Assembly (NCBI RefSeq): GCF_030315745.1
Contig: NZ_JASXSH010000008.1
Location: 62,001 to 126,000, forward strand
DNA from: Gordonia heveisoli
Lineage (GTDB): Bacteria; Actinomycetota; Actinomycetes; Mycobacteriales; Mycobacteriaceae
Direction: 5' to 3'
Length of the DNA stretch: 64,000 bases
Each line of letters begins with the position of its first letter. Position 1 is the first letter of the stretch. Below, one piece after another: positions 41,933 through 50,682 of this stretch. Position numbers and translations under genes: made by a program. The notes under the pieces were generated by a model that saw nothing but the letters and a program-made list of their open reading frames with translations, was not told where the DNA came from and did not search any database.

Positions 41933-43030
41933 TCAGGGAGCAGAGGTCTCCAGCGCGGCGCGGGCGGCATCCGGCTCGTCGAGGATCGCGTCGAGCAGGT
42001 CGTTGAACCGCTCGTCGGCCTCGATGCTCGACATGTGCCCAACTCCGTCGTAGATGACGAACTCGCGCAGGCTTCCGTTGCGGCGCAACACCTCCGCCAT
42101 CTGCTCGGCATGCGTCCGCGGGGTCAGCCGGTCGGCGGTCCCGACCACGACGGTCGTCGGCACGGACAGCGCTTCGAGGCCCGTGGTGACGTCGAGTTTG
42201 CCCATCGCCGATCCCCAGCCCGCGCGCGCACGTGGCGGGCAGGCGGTGATCATCTCGTCGACGAAGTCCAGATGCGCTTTACGGGCGTTCGGCCCGAGCG
42301 CGATGTAATGCGACAGCGGCGCGCCGTACCTGGTGTGCGGCACCGGCACCGGCGCCGAGGTCACCAGGCGGCTGACCACCGGGGCGAACGGCCGGGTGTA
42401 GCGCGGCAGATCGACCGGAACCAGCATGTGGTTCTGCACGACCGCCTTGGCGGCGGTCGAGGTCAGTACGACATTCGACACCCGCTCGGCGATCTTCTCG
42501 GGGAATTGCGCCGCCCACGACATGATCGTCATCCCGCCCATGCTGTGGCCGACGAGGACCGCGCGACGGCCCTTGGGGACCACCGCGGTGAGTACGGCCT
42601 CGAGGTCGCGGCCGAGCAACGCGACACTCGGTCGGGTTCGGCCGCGCTCGCTTCGTCCGTGGCCGCGCTGATCGTAGGCGATGACTTCGCGATCCCCGAC
42701 GAGATGGTTGATCTGCGGATACCAGTAGGAGGTGTTGCAGGTCCAGCCGTGCACCATGACGACGACGTCCTCGTCACCGCGGAAGGCCTCCGCCTGCGGC
42801 CGGTAGACCTCGACGTTCAGTCGGGCACCGCCGTCGCCGACGACGGTATGTCGGGTCGGCGTGACCGTCGGCCGCGCGAGCAGATCGTCGGGGCCGTCGT
42901 CGGTGGCACGTTCCGCCCGGTAGGCGTCGCGCAGGATGCCGGCGAAGATGGTGCCGATACCCACGCCGACCGCGGTCGCACCGACACCGGCAGCTACCCC
43001 ACCGGCCTTGACCAGCGAATTCTTGTCCAC
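41933..43030 (-). CDS. Alpha/beta hydrolase
   Basis: A 365-residue hydrolase. A hydrophobic Gly/Ala segment near the N-terminus (AGVGATAVGVGIGTIFAGIL) is probably a membrane anchor or signal. The oxyanion loop is VVMVHGWTCNTSYW, the nucleophile elbow VLVGHSMGGMTIM, the acid VVVGTADRLTP and the His VGHMSS. It resembles mycobacterial lipases and epoxide-hydrolase-like proteins; no substrate can be given. GTG 43030 follows AGGGG. It is downstream of, and 33 bases from, the MerR gene, likely in one transcript. Confidence 0.9.
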   Translation of the reverse strand: MDKNSLVKAGGVAAGVGATAVGVGIGTIFAGILRDAYRAERATDDGPDDLLARPTVTPTRHTVVGDGGARLNVEVYRPQAEAFRGDEDVVVMVHGWTCNTSYWYPQINHLVGDREVIAYDQRGHGRSERGRTRPSVALLGRDLEAVLTAVVPKGRRAVLVGHSMGGMTIMSWAAQFPEKIAERVSNVVLTSTAAKAVVQNHMLVPVDLPRYTRPFAPVVSRLVTSAPVPVPHTRYGAPLSHYIALGPNARKAHLDFVDEMITACPPRARAGWGSAMGKLDVTTGLEALSVPTTVVVGTADRLTPRTHAEQMAEVLRRNGSLREFVIYDGVGHMSSIEADERFNDLLDAILDEPDAARAALETSAP

Positions 43031-43063
43031 CCCTGCTACCGCCTCGTGTCGAACGCCTACATC

Positions 43064-43867
43064 TCAGGCGGGACCCCGGTCGGAGTCCGCCACATCATCC
43101 AATGTACCAACATTCGTTGTCGACGTTTCGGCGGGAACGTCGTCGGACGGCTGTGCGGCGTCGAAATAGGTCGCCGCCTCGCCGATCGCCTTGGAGATCT
43201 GTTCGTCGAGCGCCTTGCGGAAGGTCGTCTCGACGATGTCGTGCGCCATCGGCCGCACCGTCTGGATGAGATCGGCCATCTTGCTGACCGCCTCTTCACC
43301 GAGGTGGGGCAGATTCTCGTCGAAGTATTTGTCGGTGATGATCGAGACGAAACTCTTGGCGACGTCTTCGAGGTCGTCCTGGACCCGCACCCACCGGTCG
43401 AGCAGGACGTCGATGTCGACTCCGTTGCGCACCAACAGCTCGGCGCCTTCGAGGACCTCGGGGTTCCGGATCGCATAATGGGCGCCGTCCTTGGCCAGCA
43501 GTCCCAGTTTCTGACTCAGCGCGATCGACCGATCGGTGGCGTTGAGAGTCTTACGCAACTCGGTGATGGTGATGGTGGCTGCGCGTTTGAAATTGCGGAA
43601 CCGGCCCGGCTTCGGCGAGCCGCGCAGCACCTGGTCGACGCGCATGCCGTAGTGGGCGGCATGCAGCAGTTCACTGATGGTGGCGAAGGTGTAGCCGCGT
43701 TCGAGCATCCGCGAGATCAGGTTCAGCCGGACGAGATGTTCCTCGGAGTACCAGCCCACCCGGCCGCGGATGATCGGCGCGGGCAGCAGTCCGCGGTCCT
43801 GGTAGACCCGGATGTTGCGCACGCTAACCCCCGACGCGTCGGCCAGGTCGTTGATCCGATACTCCAC
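43064..43867 (-). CDS. MerR-family transcriptional regulator
   Basis: A 267-residue regulator with an N-terminal MerR helix-turn-helix (YRINDLADASGVSVRNIRVY, then QDRGLLPAPIIRGRVGWYSE), a long helical middle and a C-terminal acidic tail. There are no conserved metal-binding cysteines in the effector part, so it is not a metal sensor of the classic kind. It lies between the DUF2516-HBHA operon and the hydrolase. Target genes are not clear; the downstream hydrolase is the simplest candidate. Confidence 0.92.
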   Translation of the reverse strand: MEYRINDLADASGVSVRNIRVYQDRGLLPAPIIRGRVGWYSEEHLVRLNLISRMLERGYTFATISELLHAAHYGMRVDQVLRGSPKPGRFRNFKRAATITITELRKTLNATDRSIALSQKLGLLAKDGAHYAIRNPEVLEGAELLVRNGVDIDVLLDRWVRVQDDLEDVAKSFVSIITDKYFDENLPHLGEEAVSKMADLIQTVRPMAHDIVETTFRKALDEQISKAIGEAATYFDAAQPSDDVPAETSTTNVGTLDDVADSDRGPA

Positions 43868-43918
43868 GACGTCAGTGCCTCTCGGTGGCGAAGGTGAACG
43901 GTTGCCCGATACCGTTCA

Positions 43919-44233
43919 TCAGCGCTTCTTACTGAACCACGACTTGCCCTGGATGTCGTCGATCCGGGGCCGGACGTCGACCAGGTACACCAGCATCGCC
44001 ACCACGCCGATGATGTAGAGCAGCGATGGTGCCTGGAAGAACCAGATGAACAGGGCCGCGCCGGTCAGCAGCGCAACCCAGATCACCTTGGACTGGCGGT
44101 CGATTGCCGGGAAAGCATCGGGCCGCTGGATCGCGGCATGAACGAGAGCCACCACCGCGGCCACCCCGGCGATCACCGTCAGAGCCCACAGGATCAGGTT
44201 CTGACCGGCCGCCATGATCGAGAAGAATTCCAC
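43919..44233 (-). CDS. DUF2516-family small membrane protein, Rv0476-like
   Basis: A 104-residue protein with three predicted membrane spans (LILWALTVIAGVAAVVALVH; VIWVALLTGAALFIWFF; SLLYIIGVVAMLVYLV) and a basic C-terminus. It sits nine bases after HBHA, as Rv0476 follows hbhA (Rv0475) in M. tuberculosis. The function is unknown; constant proximity suggests it works with HBHA at the membrane. GTG 44233 (MEFFSIMAAG) is the start. Confidence 0.88.
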   Translation of the reverse strand: MEFFSIMAAGQNLILWALTVIAGVAAVVALVHAAIQRPDAFPAIDRQSKVIWVALLTGAALFIWFFQAPSLLYIIGVVAMLVYLVDVRPRIDDIQGKSWFSKKR

Positions 44234-44242
44234 GCCAACACT

Positions 44243-45187
44243 CTAGTTCTTGGGGGCGGCCTTCTTCGCCGCCGCCTTCTTCGCGGGGGCCTTCTTGGCC
44301 GGCGCGGCCTTCTTCGCAGCCGCGGTCTTCGCAGGTACAGCCTTCTTCGCGGCGGTGGTCTTGGCCGGCGTCGCAGTCATGGCGGAGGCTGCGGTCTTCT
44401 TCGCGGGAGTGGTTTTCTTCGCGGGAGCAGCCTTCTTCGCCGCCGCGGTCTTGGCCGGCGCCGTCTTCTTCGCCGGAGCCGTCTTCGCCGGAGCCGTCTT
44501 CTTCGCCGGAGCCTTCGACGCCGGAGCCGTCTTCTTCGCCGGGGCTTGTTTCGCCGGGGCCTTCTTCGCCGGGGTTTCCGTCACGGCAGCCGACTTCACC
44601 GGCGCCGACTTCACCGCGGGTGCGGACGACCCGCCGGCAAGTTTCGCGGCCCGCTCCCCGACGAGCCGGGTCTGCGACGACACCACACCGAGCGCGTCCT
44701 CGGTGATGCCGACGGCATCGGCGTACACCTTCTCCAGCTTGGGCAGGTTCGCCCCGACGAGAGGCTGCGACTTGATTCTCTCGACGACCTCCTCGCCGCG
44801 CTCGGACAGCCCGGCCAGCAAACCTGCGGCGACGGCGAGATAGGCCTCGGCCACCTTGCGCAACTCGTCGGGGGTGAATTTCGCCCGCAGTTCTTCGAGT
44901 TCGGCGGGCACCTCGATCGGCAACGCCGACAGCTTGTTCTTCGCCTCTTCGAACAGGGCAAGGGCGGTGGCCAGCGCCTCGTCGATCTTCGCCTGCGCGT
45001 CCTCGCGGGAATCGGCGAGCCGGGCCTGGGTCTGATCGACGCGGGCGGCGATCCGCGCCTGGGCGGTCTCGACGGTACTGACGATGTGTGCCTGAGCCTG
45101 GTCGCCGGCGGCCTCCCCGCGTTCGCGAACCTCGGTGAGCAGTGCTGACACCTGCGCGACAGCCGTCGCCAACGGGTTTTCGGTCAT
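44243..45187 (-). CDS. hbhA: Heparin-binding haemagglutinin-like protein 1
   Basis: A 314-residue surface/lipid-associated protein. The N-terminal 180 residues are a long alpha-helical coiled coil (GDQAQAHIVSTVETAQARIA; TPDELRKVAEAYLAVAAGLL), with the HBHA hallmark ALGVVSSQTRLVGERAAKLA. The C-terminal 120 residues are dozens of Ala-Lys-Pro repeats of the AKK/PAKK kind, far longer than the 40-residue tail of mycobacterial HBHA, where methylated lysines bind heparan sulphate. AAGGAG eight bases before ATG 45187 fixes the start. It is second in an operon of XRE regulator, HBHA and DUF2516, the same order as Rv0474-Rv0476. In mycobacteria HBHA also supports lipid-droplet binding. Confidence 0.93.
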   Translation of the reverse strand: MTENPLATAVAQVSALLTEVRERGEAAGDQAQAHIVSTVETAQARIAARVDQTQARLADSREDAQAKIDEALATALALFEEAKNKLSALPIEVPAELEELRAKFTPDELRKVAEAYLAVAAGLLAGLSERGEEVVERIKSQPLVGANLPKLEKVYADAVGITEDALGVVSSQTRLVGERAAKLAGGSSAPAVKSAPVKSAAVTETPAKKAPAKQAPAKKTAPASKAPAKKTAPAKTAPAKKTAPAKTAAAKKAAPAKKTTPAKKTAASAMTATPAKTTAAKKAVPAKTAAAKKAAPAKKAPAKKAAAKKAAPKN

Positions 45188-45192
45188 GTTCT

Positions 45193-45672
45193 TCACTCCT
45201 TGCCGGTCAAGTCGGTATCGGGGGTCTGACTGTCCGCATTCTCGCGACGGAAGGACTCGTAGATCTCCAGCAGCATCTGCTTCTGCCGCTCGTTGATCGA
45301 TTTGTCCGCGATGAGTGCGTCCCGGACCGGGCTGGCCGGGCGCTCCTCCAGGATCCCTGCCCGGACGTAGAGGACCTCGGCCGACACGCGCAAACCCTTG
45401 GCGATCTGTGCGAGAACATCGGCCGACGGTTTGCGCAGCCCGCGTTCGATCTGACTCAGGTACGGGTTCGACACGCCCGCACGTTCGGCGAGTTGACGCA
45501 GCGACACCTCTGCCGCCACGCGCTGGGAGCGGATGAACGCGCCGATATCTTGGGCCGCGTTGGCCACCACGTCGGTGACCGCCGAACCGCCCTCCTCGTC
45601 GGACCCGCCGGATGCAGAGTCGGCCGCACCATCCACCGCCTCGACGGATTCGGCGCTCTCATCCGACTGCAT
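45193..45672 (-). CDS. XRE-family regulator, Rv0474-like
   Basis: A 159-residue regulator with an acidic, low-complexity N-terminus (about 40 residues) and an HTH_3 domain at 42-100 (VSLRQLAERAGVSNPYLSQI, then ERGLRKPSADVL), followed by a short helical tail. Its M. tuberculosis counterpart Rv0474 has been reported as a copper-responsive regulator acting on rpoB; whether that holds here is unknown. It leads the HBHA operon and its stop is 5 bases before the hbhA ATG. A promoter element shared with the second HBHA locus lies 33 bases upstream, so it may regulate both. Confidence 0.92.
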   Translation of the reverse strand: MQSDESAESVEAVDGAADSASGGSDEEGGSAVTDVVANAAQDIGAFIRSQRVAAEVSLRQLAERAGVSNPYLSQIERGLRKPSADVLAQIAKGLRVSAEVLYVRAGILEERPASPVRDALIADKSINERQKQMLLEIYESFRRENADSQTPDTDLTGKE

Positions 45673-45704
45673 CGTGCTCCTATCGCCGATTGTTGTGGTT
45701 CCTC

Positions 45705-45736
45705 AGTATCGACGTGAGTGCTAGCTGGTGCAAGCA
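45705..45736 (-). promoter_or_regulatory. Shared HBHA-locus promoter/operator, copy 1
   Basis: Minus strand: TGCTTGCA, three variable bases, GCTAGCACTC, then CG and GATACT. TTGCA and GATACT are spaced as -35 and -10 elements. It matches the copy at 50683-50714 in 27 of 32 bases. GTGCT and AGCAC (45718-45737) form an imperfect dyad over the -35 region. Confidence 0.65.
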
Positions 45737-45794
45737 CACGGTATCGAGGCGGTGATCACGTTCGCCGACGACGGCCCGCCTCGATCGGCACGGC

Positions 45795-47126
45795 TCAACT
45801 GAAGATCAGAACCGACACGGTGTAGATCGCCAACCCGGCCAGGGCGCCGACGACGGTACCGTTGATCCGAATGAACTGCAGGTCACGACCCACTTGGAGT
45901 TCGATCTTGCGACTGGTGTCCTCGGCATCCCAGCCGCGCACGGTCTCGGTGATGACCGAGATGATCTCCTGTGAGTAGTTCGCGGCGACGTGATGAGCAC
46001 CTCGCGCGACCCAGCGATTCATCTTCTCCTGCAGCGGCCGGTCGTCGCGGATGCGGGCCGCGAGGCTGATCACGGCGTCGGCCAGGGTGTTGCGCAGGGT
46101 GCTGTTGGGGTCGTCGAGCATCTGCTCGACGACGGCCTTTCCGGTCTTCCACGCGGTGGAGGCGGCGCCGGTGATCTCGTCGCGTCCGACGAGTTCGTTC
46201 TTGATGCCCTCGAACTTCGCGATCATCGCCGGATCGTGCTGCAGGTCGGCGGAGAACCGTTGGACGAATTCGTGCATGGCGCGCCGCAGCTCGTGGTCGG
46301 GGTCGAGCTTGACTTTGTAGGTGAAGTCGACCAGTTCGCGATAGATCTTGTCGCCGACGAGATGGTTGACGAACCGCGGGGTCCACGACGGTCCGTCCCG
46401 GTCGACGACCCGATCGATGAGGTCCTGGCTGTCCAGCGCCCATTCATGCGCCCGGTCGCAGAGCAGCTGGAACACCGGTTCGAGGCGGTCCTCGTCGATG
46501 AGCTGTTCCAGGATCCGCCCGACCGGCGGCGCCCACTGGGGTTCGGCGGCCCATTTCAGCGCGGCCTGGATGAGCTGTTCCACATCCTCGTCCCGGAGCA
46601 TCTCCGAGGTCAGTTTAATGACCCGCGCGGCCTCGTCGGCGACCCGCGACGCATTGCGCGGGTCGGCCACCCAGGTCGCCAGCCGACGCGGCGCGTCGAG
46701 CTGCTGCGCCCGGTAGACGACGACTTCGGTGGTCATGAAGTTGGCCTCGATGAACTCCCCGAGCTGGTCCCCGATGTCGTCCTTCTTCTTGCGGATCAGC
46801 GCGGTGTGCGGGATCGGCAGTCCCAGCGGATGCCGGAACAGGGCGGTCACCGCGAACCAGTCGGCGAGCGCACCGACCATCCCGGCCTCCGACGCCGCCC
46901 GGACATAGCCGACCCACGCGGCGACGTCCACACCATCGCGATGCTCGAGGTAGCGGGTGAACAGATAGACGATCGCGGCGAAGACGAGGAAGCCGGTGGC
47001 GACGATCTTCATCTTGCGCAGATCACGCCGACGCTGCTCATCGCCCGCGCTGGCACCGAAGCCGGGCGCGCGGGGAGCGTGCGGACCGGCGAGCTCTCCG
47101 GTGTCCGGAATGACTGATGACGACAT
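45795..47126 (-). CDS. DUF445 membrane protein, Rv0473-like
   Basis: A 443-residue protein with a membrane span near residues 40-60 (VATGFLVFAAIVYLFTRYLE), the DUF445 signature AGMVGALADWFAVTALFRHP followed by LGLPIPHTALIRKKKDDIGD, a long helical middle with coiled-coil character, and a C-terminal membrane span (VVGALAGLAIYTVSVLIFS). Members are widespread inner-membrane proteins of unknown function. The start at ATG 47126 begins the cytoplasmic tail. It precedes the XRE-HBHA operon by 122 bases and is divergent from the TetR gene, as in M. tuberculosis. Confidence 0.92.
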   Translation of the reverse strand: MSSSVIPDTGELAGPHAPRAPGFGASAGDEQRRRDLRKMKIVATGFLVFAAIVYLFTRYLEHRDGVDVAAWVGYVRAASEAGMVGALADWFAVTALFRHPLGLPIPHTALIRKKKDDIGDQLGEFIEANFMTTEVVVYRAQQLDAPRRLATWVADPRNASRVADEAARVIKLTSEMLRDEDVEQLIQAALKWAAEPQWAPPVGRILEQLIDEDRLEPVFQLLCDRAHEWALDSQDLIDRVVDRDGPSWTPRFVNHLVGDKIYRELVDFTYKVKLDPDHELRRAMHEFVQRFSADLQHDPAMIAKFEGIKNELVGRDEITGAASTAWKTGKAVVEQMLDDPNSTLRNTLADAVISLAARIRDDRPLQEKMNRWVARGAHHVAANYSQEIISVITETVRGWDAEDTSRKIELQVGRDLQFIRINGTVVGALAGLAIYTVSVLIFS

Positions 47127-47253
47127 GGGTCCAGTCTTACCCTCCCCGGACACTAGTCTTGGGTGCCGTGCCCGAAGTCCCTTCCGCCAGCCCGTTGTGG
47201 CCCGCTCCGACCGAAGCCGCGCCAAGCGACCCCCGACACGGGACACTGGCCCA

Positions 47254-48045
47254 GTGAAGTCCAACCGCACCAACCCGGCCGCCGCGGCGCGCACCGCGCT
47301 GTCCGCCGCGGCCACGGTGACCCGTGGGCTGGAACAGGCGCTGCTGCGCTCACCGTCCGAACCCGAAGCCAAACCCGATGGTCGGCGGCAGCGCTGGGAG
47401 AAGCACAAGCAGGCCCGGCGCACGGAACTGACCGACGGGGTCATCGAGGCGATCCGCGCATTGGGCGCCGACGTCGGCATGGACGAGATCGCCGCCCACA
47501 TCGGCGTCTCGAAGACGGTCCTCTACCGCTACTTCGTGGACAAGAACGATCTCGGGATCGCCACCACGGTGCGATTCTTCGACACCACGCTGCTGCCGCG
47601 TCTGGTGGAGGCCATCTCCGACGACGTCGACGAGTACACCCTGACCCGCACGGTGATCGGCGTGTATGTGCACGCGGTGGCCGACGAGCCGAATCTGTAC
47701 AAGTTCGCGCTGGCCTCCTCCCCCACCTCGTCGCCCGCTCCCGCGGATTCGCAGAAGCTGGTCGCCACCCTGCTCACCTCGGTGATCGTGCTGCGGCTGA
47801 CCGATCGCGACGCCGAGACCGCCGGTGCCGAAGTCTGGTCGAACGTCCTCGTCGGCGGAATCCAGCGGGTGGTCGACTGGTGGATGGCCGAGCGGACCAT
47901 CTCCGCGGAGGAACTCATCGACTATCTGACGATGATGGCGTGGAGTTCGATCGTGGGTATCGCGGCGGTCGGCGGTTCGCGGGCGAAGTTCATGGCCGAC
48001 CCACCTCCGCTCCCCAACCCGCACGCCTCGGAGGAGTCGCGGTGA
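47254..48045 (+). CDS. TetR-family regulator, Rv0472c-like
   Basis: A 263-residue regulator. The HTH is at about residues 55-105 (MDEIAAHIGVSKTVLYRYFV), preceded by a basic, disordered N-terminus (KPDGRRQRWEKHKQARR), and the ligand domain follows. In M. tuberculosis the equivalent gene, Rv0472c, lies between DUF445 and the mycolate methyltransferases. GTG 47254 is the best start, but its ribosome site is weak, so an upstream GTG-type start in the 127-base divergent gap cannot be excluded. It is coupled to an SDR through GTGA overlap, so its ligand may be that enzyme's substrate or product. Confidence 0.9.
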   Translation: MKSNRTNPAAAARTALSAAATVTRGLEQALLRSPSEPEAKPDGRRQRWEKHKQARRTELTDGVIEAIRALGADVGMDEIAAHIGVSKTVLYRYFVDKNDLGIATTVRFFDTTLLPRLVEAISDDVDEYTLTRTVIGVYVHAVADEPNLYKFALASSPTSSPAPADSQKLVATLLTSVIVLRLTDRDAETAGAEVWSNVLVGGIQRVVDWWMAERTISAEELIDYLTMMAWSSIVGIAAVGGSRAKFMADPPPLPNPHASEESR

Positions 48046-48839
48046 CGCGGGTCGCGCTGGTCACCGGCGGTAGCCGTGGCGTCGGACAGGGGATCGCCCG
48101 CGCCCTGCTCGACGACGGATGGGTCACCTATGTGACCTCCCGGCACGGTACCGGCCCCGACGGGAGCATCGCCCTCACCTGCGATCACGCCGACGACGTC
48201 GCCGTCGCGGCCGTCTTCGACCGGATCGGCGCCGACCACGGGTACCTCGATCTGCTGGTCAACAACGCCTGGGCCGCACCCCGCGGATTCGGAGGTTTCG
48301 CCGAACCGTTCTGGCAGCGACCCGTGGACGACTGGGACACCCTGATCGGCATCGGGGTGCGCGCCCATTACGTGGCCTCGGTTCATGCCGCGCGGCTGAT
48401 GACCGACGCAGGCAGCGGGCTGATCGCGAACATCTCCTCCTTCGGCTCCCGCGGACACCTGCATTCGGTGCTGTACGGGATGAGTAAGTCGGCGCTGGAC
48501 AAGATGGCCTTCGACATGGGCACCGAACTCGTCGGCACCGGCGTGTACGCAGTGTCGTTGTGGCTGGGCCTGATTCGCACGGAGTTGCTGTTGTCGCTGG
48601 GAGTCGACGAGTTCGCCGGTTTCGATCTGCGGCGGGCCGAGGATCCCGAATTCGTCGGCCGGGTCGTCGCCGCGCTGGCCGCCGATCCGACGTTGCCGGA
48701 GAAGAATGGACACACCTTGATCACCGCCGAACTCGGCGCCGGGTATGGAATCGTCAACAACGATGGCACCCAGCCGGATTCACATCGTTCCGCCTTCGGC
48801 GGCGGAGCATTGTTCCCGCCGGCCGGGGACCACTCCTGA
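48042..48839 (+). CDS. Short-chain dehydrogenase/reductase
   Basis: A 265-residue SDR. The cofactor loop is ALVTGGSRGVGQGIARAL, with a Ser-Arg after the second strand (VTSRHG) suggesting NADPH; the structural LVNNAWAAP, the Ser of ISSFGSRG and Tyr-x3-Lys (YGMSKSALDKM) complete the catalytic set. The NNAW in place of NNAG and long loops resemble the mammalian DHRS1-like branch. GTG 48042 overlaps the TetR stop. Substrate unknown. Confidence 0.92.
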   Translation: MTRVALVTGGSRGVGQGIARALLDDGWVTYVTSRHGTGPDGSIALTCDHADDVAVAAVFDRIGADHGYLDLLVNNAWAAPRGFGGFAEPFWQRPVDDWDTLIGIGVRAHYVASVHAARLMTDAGSGLIANISSFGSRGHLHSVLYGMSKSALDKMAFDMGTELVGTGVYAVSLWLGLIRTELLLSLGVDEFAGFDLRRAEDPEFVGRVVAALAADPTLPEKNGHTLITAELGAGYGIVNNDGTQPDSHRSAFGGGALFPPAGDHS

Positions 48840-48875
48840 CGCGCAATCCCGCAGAGACGACAGAAGGGCTCGACG

Positions 48876-49739
48876 ATGGCCAAGAATGACAGTGGCGGCT
48901 GGCAGCAGCCCGCCTGGAACGCGCTGCGGGTGGGCACCCTCGGCCCGATCGCCGGCTTCGACCCCGAGTCGACACCCGGGTTCGACGGCGACAAGACACT
49001 GGGCGAAAATCTGCTCGCCGAACGCGGTCAGCGACTGGCCGCCCTCCAGGAGTTGTTGCACGCCAACGGTCGTGCCGGTGACAACCGTTCGGTTCTCCTC
49101 GTCCTGCAGGGTATGGACACCGCGGGTAAGGGCGGCATCGTGCGACACGTCGGCGGACTGTGCGACCCGCAGGGGCTCACCATCAAGGGATTCGGTAAGC
49201 CCACCCCCGAGGAGCTGTCCCACGATTTCCTGTGGCGCATCCACAAGGCACTGCCGCCCGCGGGTCACATCGGGATCTTCGACCGTTCACACTACGAGGA
49301 TGTTCTCCCCGTCCGGGTGCACAACCTGGTGCCGCAATCGGAGTGGGAGAAGCGCTACGACCTGATCAATCAGTTCGAGAGCGAGATCGTCGAGCAGGGC
49401 ACCACGATCATCAAATGCGCGCTGGTGGTGTCCAAGGACGAACAGAAGGCGCGGTTGGCGCAACGGCTGGAACGTCCCGACAAGTACTGGAAGTACAACC
49501 CGGGGGACATCGACGAACGCGGCTACTGGGATGACTACCTGACCGCGTATCAGGCGATCTTCGATCTCACCGACAACGACCATGCGCCATGGCATCTCAT
49601 CCCGGCCAACCGTAAGTGGTTCGCCCGGCTCGCGGTCTGCGAGCTACTCATCGGCGCGCTGGAGACGCTCGACCTCGACTGGCCGCCCGCCGATTTCGAC
49701 GTCGAGACCGAACGCAGGCGGGTCGCAGCGCTGGACTGA
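48876..49739 (+). CDS. ppk2: Polyphosphate kinase 2
   Basis: A 287-residue PPK2 enzyme transferring phosphate between polyphosphate and nucleotides. Walker A is LQGMDTAGKGGIVRH, Walker B FDRSHYEDVLPVRV, and the lid-like region KDEQKARLAQRLERPDKYWK and WDDYLTAYQAIF are typical of the single-domain class I group that makes NTP from NDP, such as Rv3232c. AGAAGGG precedes the ATG. It follows the SDR by 36 bases and may be cotranscribed. It ends at a hairpin facing the second HBHA gene. This gene is not part of the M. tuberculosis block. Confidence 0.95.
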   Translation: MAKNDSGGWQQPAWNALRVGTLGPIAGFDPESTPGFDGDKTLGENLLAERGQRLAALQELLHANGRAGDNRSVLLVLQGMDTAGKGGIVRHVGGLCDPQGLTIKGFGKPTPEELSHDFLWRIHKALPPAGHIGIFDRSHYEDVLPVRVHNLVPQSEWEKRYDLINQFESEIVEQGTTIIKCALVVSKDEQKARLAQRLERPDKYWKYNPGDIDERGYWDDYLTAYQAIFDLTDNDHAPWHLIPANRKWFARLAVCELLIGALETLDLDWPPADFDVETERRRVAALD

Positions 49740-49750
49740 CCATCGAAACG

Positions 49751-49782
49751 CGAACAGCCCCACCGCGAGGTGGGGCCGTTCG
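49751..49782. terminator. Bidirectional hairpin terminator
   Basis: A 14-bp stem with one mismatch (CGAACAGCCCCACC against GGTGGGGCCGTTCG) and loop GCGA, between convergent ppk2 and HBHA 2. Confidence 0.8.
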
Positions 49783-49807
49783 TCAATTCTGTTGTGCAGC
49801 AGCGAGA

Positions 49808-50563
49808 TCAGATCTCTTTGGCCGGTGCGGCCTTCTTTGCCGGGGCGGCCTTCTTCGCGGGCGCCTTCTTGGCGGGCGCCTTCTTGGCGACCGGCTTGGC
49901 GTCATCGATCGCGGCGGCGGCCTCGTCGGCCTCGGCCTTGATGTTCTCGCCGAGCTCCTCGACCGCGATACCCGCGTCGACCGCGAGATCCTCGACAGCC
50001 TCGGCAACCTCTTCGGCCTTACCGCTCACCCGGCCGGCGAGCTTCACCGCGCGGTCACCCACCAGGCGGGTCTGGCTGGAAACCACGCCCAGCGCATCTT
50101 CGGTGAGGTCGACGGCGTCGTTGTAGACCTTCTCCGCGCGGGTCAGGTTCTCGGCGACGACCGGGCGGGTCCGCAGGCGTTCGACGGCTGCCTCGCCGCG
50201 CTCGGTCAGCGAGTTGTAGAACTCGGTTGCCTTCTCCACGTACGGGTCGACGACCTTGCGCAGTTCCTCGGAGCTGAGCTTGGCACGCAGTTCGTCGACG
50301 GTGGGCACCTCGCCGGGCAGCGACTCGACACGGGTGCGCGTCTCGGTGAAGCGGGCCTGCGCGGTCTCCGGCAGGGCCACGATCTGGGACTTGGTCTCGG
50401 CGTAGCGGGCCTCGAGTGCGGCCTGGGCGCTCTCGGCGGCGGTCTCGGTGCGCTCGCGCAGTTCGGTGAACTTCTCGGTCACCTGCTTGACGGCAAGGTC
50501 ACCGGCGCCCACGGCGGCGTAGAAGGGGCCGGTCAGATTCAGGGTGCGTTCTGCTGTGGTCAC
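49808..50563 (-). CDS. Heparin-binding haemagglutinin-like protein 2
   Basis: A 251-residue HBHA paralogue. An N-terminal hydrophobic helix (LTGPFYAAVGAGDLAVKQV) matches mycobacterial HBHA (PLLAALGAADLALATV) better than copy 1 does, followed by a coiled coil (TETAAESAQAALEARYAETK), the shared ALGVVSSQTRLVGDRAVKLA, an acidic stretch of about 45 residues, and a 25-residue PAKKA tail. It is expressed alone; AAGGAG six bases before GTG 50563 sets the start. Its promoter is nearly identical to that of the XRE-HBHA 1 operon. The domain balance suggests copy 2 is the functional equivalent of mycobacterial HBHA, while copy 1 keeps the ancestral location. Confidence 0.92.
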   Translation of the reverse strand: MTTAERTLNLTGPFYAAVGAGDLAVKQVTEKFTELRERTETAAESAQAALEARYAETKSQIVALPETAQARFTETRTRVESLPGEVPTVDELRAKLSSEELRKVVDPYVEKATEFYNSLTERGEAAVERLRTRPVVAENLTRAEKVYNDAVDLTEDALGVVSSQTRLVGDRAVKLAGRVSGKAEEVAEAVEDLAVDAGIAVEELGENIKAEADEAAAAIDDAKPVAKKAPAKKAPAKKAAPAKKAAPAKEI

Positions 50564-50682
50564 AGCGGACTCCTTTGATTGTGGTCACCAATCGCGCTGC
50601 AGCACTTGCGGACTCGGGTCGCGCGTCATTGCCGATCCGAACTTCGATCGCGGCGCCATCGGTCTTGGTGTTTCCACCGACA

